The position numbers and the translations under genes were made by a program. A stretch of 64,000 bases of DNA from Pseudomonas kairouanensis (lineage in GTDB: Bacteria > Pseudomonadota > Gammaproteobacteria > Pseudomonadales > Pseudomonadaceae): the NCBI RefSeq assembly GCF_004682055.1, contig NZ_QUZU01000001.1, positions 310,001 to 374,000 on the forward strand. The letters are read 5' to 3'. This document shows positions 7,460 through 16,567 of this stretch, one piece after another. The notes below the pieces were generated by a model. It did not search any database. It saw only the letters and a list, made by a program, of their open reading frames with translations, and was not told the DNA's origin. Position 1 is the stretch's first letter. Each line of letters opens with the position of its first letter.

Positions 7460-8431
7460 CTATTGCACGTCGATCAGTGTCACCTGGCCGTAGCGATTGA
7501 TGCCAATGGGCAGGACTTCGGCGAGGGATTGCAGGGCCCGGTCGCTGTCATCCAGGCTGAAAACACCAAATACGCGCAGTTTTGCCGCGGCTGGAGAAAC
7601 CCGCAGCAGGCCGTAGCGATAAGGGCGTAAGGCATCGATGACGGTACCGAGGGATTCGTCTTCAACATCCAGTAATCCGTTGATCCAGGCATCCGCACGC
7701 GACTGGTCACCGGCGAGTGGGAACACCTGCGCTTGAGTGAAGCGCAATGCGCAGCCTTCCTGCACCACGGCATGGGGGCCAAACTGGGTCTGCACCTGCA
7801 CGCTGTGTTGTTGCACGCCCACCAGGGTTTGGCCGTCCATTTGCCGCACGTTGAAGCGTGTGCCCAAGGCGCGCACACGGCCTTGGGCGGTCCACACTTC
7901 GAGCGGGCGTGTCGGGTCGCTGGCGACTTCAATGCTCAGTTCACCCTGCTTCAATTGCACTCGGCGCAGAGTGGCACTCAATTGCACGTCTACGATGCTG
8001 CGCGCGTTGAGGATCAGCACACTCCCATCGGGCAGGGTGAAGCGCTTGCGTTCGGCGGTACCGCTGTAGAAATCGCTGAACAGGCCTTCGATTGGCAGGC
8101 GCCGTTGAACCGCCAGCGAGCCGCCCAGGCCGAGAAACAGCGCTAACGCGGTGCCATCGCGCAACAATTTGCGGCGCTCCGGTGACAGGCGCGATGAGCG
8201 CAGTGCACGGCTCGCAGCCTTTGCGGTGTGCTCACCTTGGGCCAGTTGATTGAAGGGCGAGACCAGCACATTTTGCAGGGCTTGCCAGGCGTGCTGGTTT
8301 CGGGGATCGGCGGCCAACCAGTGTTCGAAAGCACTGTGGACCTGGGCGTCGGCGTTGCCGGAGTCGAGGGTCACCATCCAGTCGATGGCTTCTTTTAATG
8401 GCGGGGTCAGTTGCGCAGGGCTGGGGTTCAT
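7460..8431 (-). CDS. FecR family anti-sigma factor
   Basis: This 323-residue protein controls the adjacent ECF sigma factor and receives the signal from the TonB receptor. The N-terminal cytoplasmic part contains DWMVTLDSGNADAQVHSAFEHWLAADPRNQHAWQ, the usual FecR start. One membrane segment (about residues 100-117) follows, then a periplasmic FecR domain with VWTAQGRVRALGTRFNVR. The start ATG at 8431 overlaps the sigma-factor stop by four bases (ATGA), which indicates translational coupling. It lies between the sigma factor and the receptor in one leftward transcription unit. Confidence 0.88.
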   Translation of the reverse strand: MNPSPAQLTPPLKEAIDWMVTLDSGNADAQVHSAFEHWLAADPRNQHAWQALQNVLVSPFNQLAQGEHTAKAASRALRSSRLSPERRKLLRDGTALALFLGLGGSLAVQRRLPIEGLFSDFYSGTAERKRFTLPDGSVLILNARSIVDVQLSATLRRVQLKQGELSIEVASDPTRPLEVWTAQGRVRALGTRFNVRQMDGQTLVGVQQHSVQVQTQFGPHAVVQEGCALRFTQAQVFPLAGDQSRADAWINGLLDVEDESLGTVIDALRPYRYGLLRVSPAAAKLRVFGVFSLDDSDRALQSLAEVLPIGINRYGQVTLIDVQ

Positions 8432-8943
8432 CCGCGCATCACTTGCGCCAGGTAACACTGGGTGATGGCTTGTTTGATCCAGCGTTCGACCGTGGCCAGG
8501 GAGACATCCAGCTGCGCGGCAATTTGGCGGTGGGTCAGGCCTTCCAGGCGGTTGAGCAAAAAGGCGTGGCGTATTCGCTCCGGCAGACCGTCGAGCATGG
8601 CGTCGATGGTTTCCAGGGCTTCGCGCAGCAGGGCGAATTCTTCTTCGGAGGGGATGAACTCGCCAGGCAGGCTGGCCAGCGCATCCATGTAGGCCCGTTC
8701 CAACTCATGGCGACGCCAGAATGTGCACAGTACGCGCTTGGCAATCAGGCATAAAAAGGCCCGCGGCTCGTTGATATGGCCCAAGTGCGGCGATTTGAGG
8801 GTACGCAGGAACGTGTCGTGGGTCAGATCAGCGGCATCGGCCTGACAATCCAGACGCCGACGCAACCATCCCTGGAGCCAGTGATGGTTTTCGGCGTAAA
8901 GCAGATGGAAGGGGTCCTGCAAGGGACGGCGCAGATCGGACAT
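8428..8943 (-). CDS. FecI-type ECF sigma factor
   Basis: The 171-residue protein is an extracytoplasmic-function sigma factor of the iron-starvation group. Region 2 contains LTHDTFLRTL and ARAFLCLIAKRVL-like helices. Region 4 contains LPERIRHAFLLNRLEGLTHRQIAAQLDVSLATVERWI, the DNA-binding helix-turn-helix. It should direct RNA polymerase to the promoter of the downstream receptor gene once released by FecR. A Fur-box-like site lies about 15-33 bases upstream of the start codon, as expected for an iron-repressed sigma factor gene. Confidence 0.9.
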   Translation of the reverse strand: MSDLRRPLQDPFHLLYAENHHWLQGWLRRRLDCQADAADLTHDTFLRTLKSPHLGHINEPRAFLCLIAKRVLCTFWRRHELERAYMDALASLPGEFIPSEEEFALLREALETIDAMLDGLPERIRHAFLLNRLEGLTHRQIAAQLDVSLATVERWIKQAITQCYLAQVMRG

Positions 8944-8957
8944 GCGACAAGTACACT

Positions 8958-8976
8958 AATGGTAATTGTTCGCATT
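8958..8976 (-). promoter_or_regulatory. Fur-box-like site before the first fecI
   Basis: On the minus strand the 19 bases read AATGCGAACAATTACCATT. They resemble the Fur-repressed sites found before Pseudomonas iron-starvation sigma factor genes. The site is immediately upstream of the sigma factor start at 8943. The same 13-base half, AATGCGAACAATT, recurs at the second fecI (20459-20471). Confidence 0.7.
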
Positions 8977-9011
8977 CTTGTCGTTTGATCGCTTATTTGC
9001 AAGCGTGTGTG

Positions 9012-9326
9012 TCAAAGCCCGACACTGAACGGCAGCGCCCGCGCCGGCGGGCGCTGCAACAGTTTGTGATCGCCATCGGTCATCACCGCCAGAATCTCCA
9101 TGGCGCTGTGGCCCTGTTCGATGGCGATGCCGAATTGAATGCTTTGCACCAGGCGCTTGAGACGCGCCGGGTCGTTGCGTTGTTCGGCGCTGATCATGCG
9201 CTTGGCCACCACGCCCGCGTCGTTGGAGAGGGTGAGCATGATGCTGCCGTCCAGCCGTTGGATGCTCAAATTGACGCGGTATTCAGGGGTGAAGGTGTCG
9301 GTGATGATCTGAAAAGGATTGTCCAT
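9012..9326 (-). CDS. DUF3509 family protein
   Basis: This 104-residue soluble protein matches the pattern of DUF3509, a Pseudomonas family of unknown function: MDNPFQIITDTF at the start, a beta-rich half with LSIQRLDGSIMLTLS, then VVAKRMIS and a helix with DPARLKRLVQSIQFGIAIE. No export signal is visible. The start at 9326 is preferred over the frame start at 9359 because it gives the usual family N-terminus. It stands alone downstream of an iron cluster, with a REPIN on its other side. Confidence 0.75.
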   Translation of the reverse strand: MDNPFQIITDTFTPEYRVNLSIQRLDGSIMLTLSNDAGVVAKRMISAEQRNDPARLKRLVQSIQFGIAIEQGHSAMEILAVMTDGDHKLLQRPPARALPFSVGL

Positions 9327-9464
9327 GGTGCGTACCGCCTGATAAGAACATGCAGTCATTGACGACCGGTGTCGGGATTAGTTCGCGTTTCCTGACCACC
9401 GGCCATTCACTAAAATCCATTTCCCTCCAGAGCTGTACAGCAAGGGCCGTGCCGTACAGACCAA

Positions 9465-9553
9465 TGTGGGAGGGGGCTTGCCCCCGATAGCGGTGTATCA
9501 GCCAATGAATGCTTGGCTGAAAGATTGCTATCGGGGGCAAGCCCCCTCCCACA
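9465..9553. repeat. REPIN, GGGGGC family
   Basis: Two 27-bp arms in inverted orientation (TGTGGGAGGGGGCTTGCCCC at the left end, its complement at the right) flank a variable centre. This is the paired-REP structure common in the P. fluorescens group. It lies between the DUF3509 gene and the serine transporter gene. Confidence 0.9.
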
Positions 9554-9588
9554 GTTGCCCACCTTGTTCTTGAAGCCGGTGACCTGTT

Positions 9589-10875
9589 TCAGGGCAGCAC
9601 TGAGAAAACGATCGCAGACAGCGCAATCAGCCCGATCACCACTACAAAGACATTGGATACCTGGCCCGAATACTGGCGCAGCGATGGCACGCGGCGGATC
9701 GCGTACATCGGCATCAGGAACAACAGGCACGCGATGATCGGCCCGCCCATGGTTTCGATCATGCCCAGGATGCTCGGGTTGAAGGTGGCCACGGCCCAGC
9801 AGGTGAGCACCATGAACAGCGCGGTGCTGCGTTCCAGCCATTTGGCCGACATCGAACGGTTACGTCCGCGCAGGGATTTGACGATCAAGCCCTGGAAGCC
9901 TTCGCTGGCGCCGATGTAGTGGCCCAGGAACGATTTGGTAATCGCCACCAGCGCAATCAACGGCGCGGCGTAGGCGATCACCGGGGTTTGGAAGTGGTTG
10001 GCCAGGTACGACAGGATTGAGATGTTCTGCGCCTTGGCGGCGGCCAGGTCAGCCGGCGACAGTGCCAACACGCAGCTGAAGCAGAAGAACATCACCGTCA
10101 GCACCATCATGCCGTGGGCGGTGGCGAGGATGCCGCTGCTTTTGCGCTCGGCCTGTGGGCCGTACACGCGTTTTTGGTCGACGGCGAACGCGGAGATGAT
10201 CGGCGAGTGGTTGAAGGAAAACACCATCACCGGGATCGCCAGCCACAGGGTCTTGAAGAACAGTGGCATTGGCATGCCATCACCGGCGGAGGCGAAGAAT
10301 GCGCCGTTCCAGTTGGGGATCAGGCTGAATGCCAGCAACAGCAGGGCCGCGACGAACGGGTAGACCAGCACGCTCATGGCCTTGACGATCACGCCTTGGC
10401 CGCAACGGACGATGGCCATCAGGCCGAGAATCAGCACCAGCGACAGGATCGCCCGGGGCGGCGGTGCGATATGCAGTTGGTGTTCCATAAAGCTGCCCAG
10501 GGTGTTGGTCAGCGCCACGCTGTACACCAGCAGGATCGGGAAGATCGCAAAGAAGTACAGCAGGGTGATCAGCTTGCCCGCGCCGACGCCGAAGTGTTCC
10601 TCGACCACTTCGGTGATATCGCCGGATTTGCCCGACAACACAAAGCGCGTCAGCCCACGGTGGGCGAAGAAGGTCATCGGAAAGGCCAGCAGCGCCAGCA
10701 CGATCAGTGGCCAGAAGCCACCGACGCCGGCGTTGATCGGCAGGAACAGCGTGCCGGCGCCGATGGCGGTGCCGTAGAGGCCGAGCATCCAGGTGGTGTC
10801 GTGTTTGGTCCAGCCAGTTGTAACGGTGCTCTCTACAGCAGGATTTTCGGCAGCAGGTGTACGTACATCGGTCAT
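9589..10875 (-). CDS. sdaC: Serine/threonine transporter (HAAAP/SdaC family)
   Basis: This 428-residue inner-membrane protein should take up L-serine with protons. About eleven hydrophobic segments are seen, beginning with TTWMLGLYGTAIGAGTLFLPINAG, the signature first helix of the hydroxy/aromatic amino acid permease family. GHYIGASEGFQGL appears in the later half, as in SdaC/TdcC proteins. The start at 10875 (MTDVRTP) has a GAGG site eight bases upstream and is preferred to 10911. It follows the serine deaminase gene by 60 bases on the same strand, so uptake and breakdown of serine are likely one operon. Confidence 0.85.
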   Translation of the reverse strand: MTDVRTPAAENPAVESTVTTGWTKHDTTWMLGLYGTAIGAGTLFLPINAGVGGFWPLIVLALLAFPMTFFAHRGLTRFVLSGKSGDITEVVEEHFGVGAGKLITLLYFFAIFPILLVYSVALTNTLGSFMEHQLHIAPPPRAILSLVLILGLMAIVRCGQGVIVKAMSVLVYPFVAALLLLAFSLIPNWNGAFFASAGDGMPMPLFFKTLWLAIPVMVFSFNHSPIISAFAVDQKRVYGPQAERKSSGILATAHGMMVLTVMFFCFSCVLALSPADLAAAKAQNISILSYLANHFQTPVIAYAAPLIALVAITKSFLGHYIGASEGFQGLIVKSLRGRNRSMSAKWLERSTALFMVLTCWAVATFNPSILGMIETMGGPIIACLLFLMPMYAIRRVPSLRQYSGQVSNVFVVVIGLIALSAIVFSVLP

Positions 10876-10935
10876 CGTTATTGCCTCGTTATTATTTTTG
10901 CGCGGGCTCACGTTGGGGCGGTCAGGGAATGCTCC

Positions 10936-12312
10936 TCAGCACTCCACCCAGTTCACGGCCAGGCCGCCCCGTGAAGTTTCTTTGTATTTGTCATGCATAT
11001 CGGCGCCGGTATCGCGCATGGTGCGGATCACCCGGTCCAGGGAAATGAAGTGTTTGCCGTCACCGCGCAGGGCCATTTGCGTGGCATTGATCGCCTTGAC
11101 GGCAGCGATGGCGTTGCGCTCGATGCAGGGCACTTGCACCAGGCCGCCCACCGGGTCGCAGGTGAGGCCAAGGTTGTGTTCCAGGCCGATTTCGGCGGCG
11201 TTTTCCAGTTGCTCCGGGGTGGCGCCGAGCACATCGGCCAGCCCGGCGGCGGCCATGGCGCAGGCCGAGCCGACTTCACCCTGGCAGCCGACTTCGGCGC
11301 CGGAGATCGAGGCGTTTTTCTTGCACAGGATGCCGACAGCGGCGGCGGCCAGGAAGAAATTGACCACATCGTCGTCAGACGCGTCGGCGTTGAATTTCAT
11401 GTAGTAATGCAGCACCGCCGGGATGATCCCCGCCGCGCCGTTGGTGGGCGCGGTGACCATGCGCCCGCCGGCGGCGTTTTCTTCGTTGACGGCGAGGGCG
11501 AACAGGTTGACCCATTCCATCGCCGACAAGGTTGACGTGATCACATTCGGCTTGCCGATTTCCAACAGACTGCGGTGCAGTTTCGCCGCGCGACGCGGTA
11601 CATCCAGGCCGCCGGGCAAGATGCCTTCATCGCGCAGGCCTTGCTCCACGCATTCGCGCATCACCGACCAAATGTGCAGCAGGCCGCTGCGGATGTCTTC
11701 ATCGCTACGCCAGGCGCGCTCGTTGGCCATCATCAGTTCCGAAACCCGCAGGCCGTGCTTGTTGCACAAGGCCAGCAGTTCGACGGCGCTGGAAAAGTCG
11801 TAGGGCAATTCCACATCGCTGGTCGGCGCAATGCCCGATGCTGCCTCAGCCGCTTCGATGATGAAGCCGCCGCCCACCGAGTAATAGGTTTGCTCGCTCA
11901 GCAAGCCGCTGTCGCCATAGGCGTGCAGGGACATGGCGTTGGGGTGGTAGGGCAGGCTCTCGTCCAGCAGCAGGAGGTCGGTGTGCCAGTTGAAGGCAAT
12001 GTCTTGCTGGCCTGCGAGCATTAGCCGGCCGGACTCTCGAAGGTGCTGGATGCGCGTGTTGATCGTGGTGGGGTCGACCTTGTCCGGCCATTCGCCCATC
12101 AGCCCCATCACACAGGCGCGGTCGGTGGCATGGCCGACGCCGGTGGCGGACAGCGAGCCGTACAGGCGCACTTCGACGCGGCGGGTGGCGCTCAGTAGTT
12201 GTTGGTTGATCAGGGCCTGGGCAAAGGTCGCCGCCGCCCGCATGGGGCCGACGGTGTGGGAGCTGGACGGGCCGATGCCCACCTTGAATAGATCAAAAAC
12301 ACTGATAGCCAT
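10936..12312 (-). CDS. sdaA: L-serine ammonia-lyase, iron-sulfur dependent
   Basis: The enzyme converts L-serine to pyruvate and ammonia using a [4Fe-4S] cluster. It is a single-chain, 458-residue form with the beta domain first ([21 protein letters not shown]) and the catalytic alpha domain after about residue 190. Likely cluster cysteines are visible in [17 protein letters not shown] and in [19 protein letters not shown]. The length and both domains are complete. It is the first gene of a leftward unit with the serine transporter, and a divergent LysR regulator starts 137 bases away. Confidence 0.92.
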   Translation of the reverse strand: MAISVFDLFKVGIGPSSSHTVGPMRAAATFAQALINQQLLSATRRVEVRLYGSLSATGVGHATDRACVMGLMGEWPDKVDPTTINTRIQHLRESGRLMLAGQQDIAFNWHTDLLLLDESLPYHPNAMSLHAYGDSGLLSEQTYYSVGGGFIIEAAEAASGIAPTSDVELPYDFSSAVELLALCNKHGLRVSELMMANERAWRSDEDIRSGLLHIWSVMRECVEQGLRDEGILPGGLDVPRRAAKLHRSLLEIGKPNVITSTLSAMEWVNLFALAVNEENAAGGRMVTAPTNGAAGIIPAVLHYYMKFNADASDDDVVNFFLAAAAVGILCKKNASISGAEVGCQGEVGSACAMAAAGLADVLGATPEQLENAAEIGLEHNLGLTCDPVGGLVQVPCIERNAIAAVKAINATQMALRGDGKHFISLDRVIRTMRDTGADMHDKYKETSRGGLAVNWVEC

Positions 12313-12449
12313 GCTAAACCCTTACAAGCAATGGAGTAGGAATCGCTGCCATTTTTTGTAGGACGAGCGCAATTGGCGCGATACTGAGCCTCTGGATCGG
12401 CACTGACCAACGAATTATCCTAAGACACCCTTTAGCAGGACTAAACCCT

Positions 12450-13397
12450 ATGACCCGGCCCCTCCATGGCCAGACCTACGTCTGGCTGCACGTTTTCTCC
12501 TGTGCTGCGCGGCATCTTTCGTTCACCCGCTGCGCTGAAGAACTGCACATCACGCCGGGGGCGGTGAGCCAGCAGATCCGGCAGTTGGAGGAGCGTCTGG
12601 GCTTTCGGTTGTTTCATCGGCGGGCACGCGGCGTGGAACTGAGCGCTGAGGGGCAGCGGCTGGCGGCGACGGTGGGGGAGGCTTACGGCAGCATCGATGC
12701 CGAATTGCAGCGGCTGGATGCAGGGATGATCAGCGGTACGTTGCGCCTGCGCTCGATTCCTTCGTTTCTCGGCAAGTGGCTGACCCCGCGTTTGCCGCGC
12801 TTGCAGCAACGTTTTCCGGACATACAACTGCGCATGGTTGCCGAAGACAGCAGCATCGCCTTGCATGAGGGCGACTTCGACCTGGCCATCGACCTCAACG
12901 ATGGCAGCTACCCCGGCCTGTTATCCACAGCCCTGTTGGATGAGCAGATTTTCCCGGTGTGCGCACCAAGCCTGCTGCGCGGTCGCCCGCCGTTGCATGG
13001 CCCGGCCGACCTGGTGCATTTCCCCCTGCTGCATGACATTACCGCCTGGCGTGGGAGTTATGAGTACGCAGAGTGGGAGTTCTACCTGAATGCCATCGGC
13101 TATCACGACGCCGATGTGCGCCGTGGCCACACCTTCAACCGCAACCACCTGACCATCGAAGCGGCCATCGCCGGGATGGGCGTGGCGATCGCGCGGCGCA
13201 CCTTGTTGAACGATGAGTTGGAGCGCGGCACCTTGATCGTGCCGTTCGGTCTGGCGGTGCCCAATCACAAACGCTACGTGTTGCTGTATGCGCCGGGCGC
13301 GCTGAGCCATCCGGGCGTGCGGGCGGTGCATGATTGGCTGGTGGAGGAGGCGGAGATTTTTCGCGGATTGCACCCGTTGGGAGAGGGGCAATTGTGA
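12450..13397 (+). CDS. LysR family regulator, probably of the serine operon
   Basis: This 315-residue regulator has a winged helix-turn-helix at residues 10-70 (HLSFTRCAEELHITPGAVSQQIRQLEERLG) and a substrate-binding domain after about residue 95. The helix-turn-helix and the RLFHRRARGVELS continuation place it in the GcvA/DsdC-like branch. It is divergent from the serine deaminase gene with 137 bases between them, the classic position for a LysR regulator of its neighbour. The ligand is inferred to be serine or a related amino acid. The start ATG follows an AGGA site. Confidence 0.8.
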   Translation: MTRPLHGQTYVWLHVFSCAARHLSFTRCAEELHITPGAVSQQIRQLEERLGFRLFHRRARGVELSAEGQRLAATVGEAYGSIDAELQRLDAGMISGTLRLRSIPSFLGKWLTPRLPRLQQRFPDIQLRMVAEDSSIALHEGDFDLAIDLNDGSYPGLLSTALLDEQIFPVCAPSLLRGRPPLHGPADLVHFPLLHDITAWRGSYEYAEWEFYLNAIGYHDADVRRGHTFNRNHLTIEAAIAGMGVAIARRTLLNDELERGTLIVPFGLAVPNHKRYVLLYAPGALSHPGVRAVHDWLVEEAEIFRGLHPLGEGQL

Positions 13398-13608
13398 GGT
13401 GGCTAGGCGTAAGAAGTTGTAACTAACTCCCCACCCTAACAGTGTTTTTGCTTGTAGTCAGACTTAATTTGTAATGTGGGATTTATCTTTTCAAAGGGGT
13501 TGAATTGTTACGCTGACTGCTCAATTGTGTAGTCAAGAGGTCATGGTTTCACCGCATCGGTGTTGCAGTTGTGACCTCTCGCGAGCTAGCTGAAATAAGG
13601 GAAGAACT

Positions 13609-14019
13609 ATGCAAATCCAAGTCAATAGCGATAACCATATTGAAAGCAGCATCCGACTGGAGGAGTGGGTACGAACTACCATTGAGAGCACGCTCGAACG
13701 TTACGAAGAAGACCTGACCCGAGTGGAGGTCTACCTGCGGGATGAGAATGGCGACAAGCCCGGTCCCCATGATCTGAGTTGCCGTCTGGAAGCGCGGCCA
13801 AAAGGCCATCAGCCACTTTCGGTACTGCACAAAGCCGATACCCTGGAGCAGGCGATTGACGGTGCAGCCACCAAGCTGGATCACGCATTGGAACATTTGT
13901 TTGGCCGACTGCAGGGCAAGCCACGCGCTGCCGGTAAAAGTCTGTCGGACACCAAGGTCAATGAAGATGAGCTTGAACAGGAGTTTCTGGAAAAAGAACG
14001 CGCCGTGTTTAATAGCTGA
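13609..14019 (+). CDS. HPF/RaiA family ribosome-associated protein
   Basis: This 136-residue protein has the beta-alpha-beta-beta-beta-alpha pattern of ribosome hibernation factors: QIQVNSDNHIE, then WVRTTIESTLERYEEDLTRVEVYLRDENGDK, then CRLEARPKGHQPLSVLHKADTLEQAIDGAATKLDHALEHLFGRL. It probably binds the 30S subunit and dampens translation under stress. The C-terminal extension is short and acidic, unlike the dimerisation domain of long HPF. A terminator follows 29 bases after the stop codon, so it is a single-gene unit. Confidence 0.8.
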   Translation: MQIQVNSDNHIESSIRLEEWVRTTIESTLERYEEDLTRVEVYLRDENGDKPGPHDLSCRLEARPKGHQPLSVLHKADTLEQAIDGAATKLDHALEHLFGRLQGKPRAAGKSLSDTKVNEDELEQEFLEKERAVFNS

Positions 14020-14047
14020 TAGCTGACAGTTCTTACATTCCCAACAG

Positions 14048-14078
14048 AACGGGCCTGCATTTGCAGGCCCGTTTGCGT
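14048..14078 (+). terminator. Intrinsic terminator after the HPF-like gene
   Basis: AACGGGCCTGCA and TGCAGGCCCGTT form a perfect 12-bp stem with a very small loop, followed by TTTGCGTTT. It lies between the convergent HPF-like and MFS genes. Confidence 0.85.
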
Positions 14079-15590
14079 TTAGCGATTACGTCGGAAGAAG
14101 TACCCGCTCAACAGCGCCACCCCACACGCCCCCGAACCCGCGAATAACATGGCCCAGCCCGCGCCGTGGCGTAATGCTGCCTGGGCATCGGTAAACGTAA
14201 GTCCTGGCGAGTCCAGTTTGCCCGCTGCAATGTTCTGGCTGATCGCTGGCCAATCCAGCGCGGTGGTTTCGGGCAATACAGCGGACAGTTGATGAGTGAT
14301 CCCCAGCAGCAATACCAAGCCCATCAACGCGATGTTGAGTGCCAGGGTAATCAGCCGCGCACTCAAGTCGATACCCGAGGCCATGCCCGCACGGTCTGCC
14401 GAGACGGCCCCGGTGGTGGTGTTGGTGGTGGGTGAGTTGGTCAGCGCCAGGCCAACCCCGGCAACTACGCAACTGGCCAGTACCAGCACGATGCTCGGTT
14501 GAGCGGTACTGTTCACGGCGGCCATGCTCAAGAAGCCTGCGCCCATCAATCCAAGGCCCAATGGAATGACGCGCTCGGCGCCATAGCGCAGGGCCAGGCG
14601 TTCGGCCAGCGGCGGGATCAGCAAGGTCGGCAAGGTATAGGCGAGCAGGGCGCCGCCGGTGGTCAGGGTGTCGTAGCCCAGGCCGGCCTGGAAGTAGAGC
14701 GGCAGGTAGATCATGAACGGCCAGAAGCTGAAATTCATGCCGATCGAGCCCATCAATGCGCCGTTGAAACGTCGGATGCGAAACACCGAAAAATCGAACA
14801 TCGGGTGGGCGCTGCGCCGCTCAATGAAGATGAACAGCCACATGCCGACCAGCGACAAAGCCGCCCAACCAAGCATGGCTGGTGTGCCGAACCCGTACTC
14901 GCTGCCTTGGGTGATGAAATAAACGAGGGCGAACACGGCCAGCGTCAGGGTAAACATGCCGGCGAGGTCAAGGCGATGCCCGGCGGGATCGCGGGACTCC
15001 TGCACGCTGATATGCAGCAGCCATAGTGTGAGCAAGGCCAGCGGCACATGTACGAGAAATACCCAGCGCCAGTCTGCCACGGCCAGGATCAACGCCCCCA
15101 CCATTGGCCCAAAGCCCAGGCCTATGCCTGCGATCACGCCCCACACTGCGAAAGCCCGCGCCCGCGCTGCTGGTTCGCGAAACTGGTGCGACAGGATCGC
15201 GAACTGACAGATCATCATCGCGCCAGCACCCACACCCTGTACGAAACGTGCCGCGATCAAAGTGGAAGCGTCATTGGCCAACCCACACGCCAGCGATGCC
15301 AGGCCAAACAGCCACAGGCACAACACCAGCATGCGTCGGCGGCCGAAGCGATCCGCCAGCGTTCCGGCGGCCATCAGCACGCTGGTACAGGCCAGGGTGT
15401 AGGCATTCATGATCCATTGGGCATCCTGGAAACCGGTGCCCAGTTGCTGTTCGAGGGTGGGCAGGATGACCGGCACACTGGAGATTTCCAGGCCGAACAT
15501 CAGGGCCACCAGGCAGACGGCGGTGAGGGCCAGGCCATTCCTGGCGGTGTGAGGTGTACGGCGGGCCGATAACGTGGCGGCGGGTGGCAT
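14079..15590 (-). CDS. MFS transporter, DHA2 (14-helix) drug-export family
   Basis: This 503-residue inner-membrane protein is likely a proton-driven exporter of the EmrB/QacA group. The family motifs are visible: LADRFGRRRMLVLCLWLFG between helices 2 and 3, and GVIAGIGLGFGPMVGALI in helix 5 (the antiporter motif). About fourteen hydrophobic segments are present. Substrates cannot be predicted. It is divergent from a LysR regulator gene whose start is 104 bases away, suggesting that the regulator controls this pump. Confidence 0.85.
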   Translation of the reverse strand: MPPAATLSARRTPHTARNGLALTAVCLVALMFGLEISSVPVILPTLEQQLGTGFQDAQWIMNAYTLACTSVLMAAGTLADRFGRRRMLVLCLWLFGLASLACGLANDASTLIAARFVQGVGAGAMMICQFAILSHQFREPAARARAFAVWGVIAGIGLGFGPMVGALILAVADWRWVFLVHVPLALLTLWLLHISVQESRDPAGHRLDLAGMFTLTLAVFALVYFITQGSEYGFGTPAMLGWAALSLVGMWLFIFIERRSAHPMFDFSVFRIRRFNGALMGSIGMNFSFWPFMIYLPLYFQAGLGYDTLTTGGALLAYTLPTLLIPPLAERLALRYGAERVIPLGLGLMGAGFLSMAAVNSTAQPSIVLVLASCVVAGVGLALTNSPTTNTTTGAVSADRAGMASGIDLSARLITLALNIALMGLVLLLGITHQLSAVLPETTALDWPAISQNIAAGKLDSPGLTFTDAQAALRHGAGWAMLFAGSGACGVALLSGYFFRRNR

Positions 15591-15694
15591 GGGATTCTCC
15601 TGAAAGATGAAGTCAGGCTATTTTCAGGGGAATCAGGCGCCTTATTCGTGATAAGTTTTCCGTGGATATGGGAATTAAGGGCGACAATCAGGCC

Positions 15695-16567
15695 ATGGCT
15701 ACTCCGCGTTTTGATGGTGTTGAACTGTTCCTCCAAGTCGTGGAAAGCGGCAACCTTACCGAAGCCGCCGAACGCCTGAACCTCACGCGCTCCGCAGTGG
15801 GCAAGGGCTTGGCGCGGTTGGAGGCGCGGTTGGGGACGCGCCTGTTACAGCGCTCTACCCGTCGCCAGCATCTGACGGAAGATGGGCAGGCGTACTACGA
15901 GCATTGTCTACGTGCCCTGGCGGAATTGGAGGCGGCCGAATCGGTGCTGGAAAGCGGCCGCCAGCAGCCTCGCGGGCGGTTGAGGGCCAGCGTGCCGTTG
16001 GCATTCGGGCATCACTATGCGGCGCCTGCGTTGTGGGGGTTGATGGACCGTTATCCGCAATTGGAGATCGAGATCAGCTTCTCTGACCGCATGACCGACC
16101 TGGTGCAGGAAGGCTTCGACATCGCCATACGCATTGGCGAGCTGCCTGATACCGACCGCCTGAACGCCCGCCGCCTGGGCGCACAATCCATGGGCCTGGC
16201 GGCGTCACCGGCTTATCTGCAACGTGTGGGGCGAATCGACGTAATCGATGATCTGACAGGCCATCGAGGTATCGCCTACAGAACCAACACCCCCCACCGT
16301 TCACGGTTGATGTCGCCCTTGGTATTGGATGACCTCCAGGCCGTGGCCGATGCCGCTATCGCAGGCGTCGGCCTGGCCTGGTTGCCGAGTTGGTTGATCG
16401 CCCATTACGCGCTGCGCGGCCAACTCGAAGCAGTCCTGCCGGGCTACCGCGAGCAACCCGCGCCGATCCATGTGGTTTGGCCGACCGCACCCCATATGCC
16501 GGCCAAGACCCGCTGTGCCATCGACGCGTTGGTTGCGGCGACCCCCAGCTGCCTGGCGGGCAGTTAG
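15695..16567 (+). CDS. LysR family regulator next to the MFS exporter
   Basis: This 290-residue regulator has its helix-turn-helix in the first 65 residues (FLQVVESGNLTEAAERLNLTRSAVGKGLARLEARLGTRLLQRSTRR) and a CrgA-type effector domain after it. The start at 15695 (MATPRFDG) gives the usual LysR N-terminus; the frame could begin at 15662. It is divergent from the MFS exporter gene and probably regulates it. Its stop codon overlaps the stop of the convergent fecA-like gene by four bases, so neither gene can be lengthened. Confidence 0.85.
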   Translation: MATPRFDGVELFLQVVESGNLTEAAERLNLTRSAVGKGLARLEARLGTRLLQRSTRRQHLTEDGQAYYEHCLRALAELEAAESVLESGRQQPRGRLRASVPLAFGHHYAAPALWGLMDRYPQLEIEISFSDRMTDLVQEGFDIAIRIGELPDTDRLNARRLGAQSMGLAASPAYLQRVGRIDVIDDLTGHRGIAYRTNTPHRSRLMSPLVLDDLQAVADAAIAGVGLAWLPSWLIAHYALRGQLEAVLPGYREQPAPIHVVWPTAPHMPAKTRCAIDALVAATPSCLAGS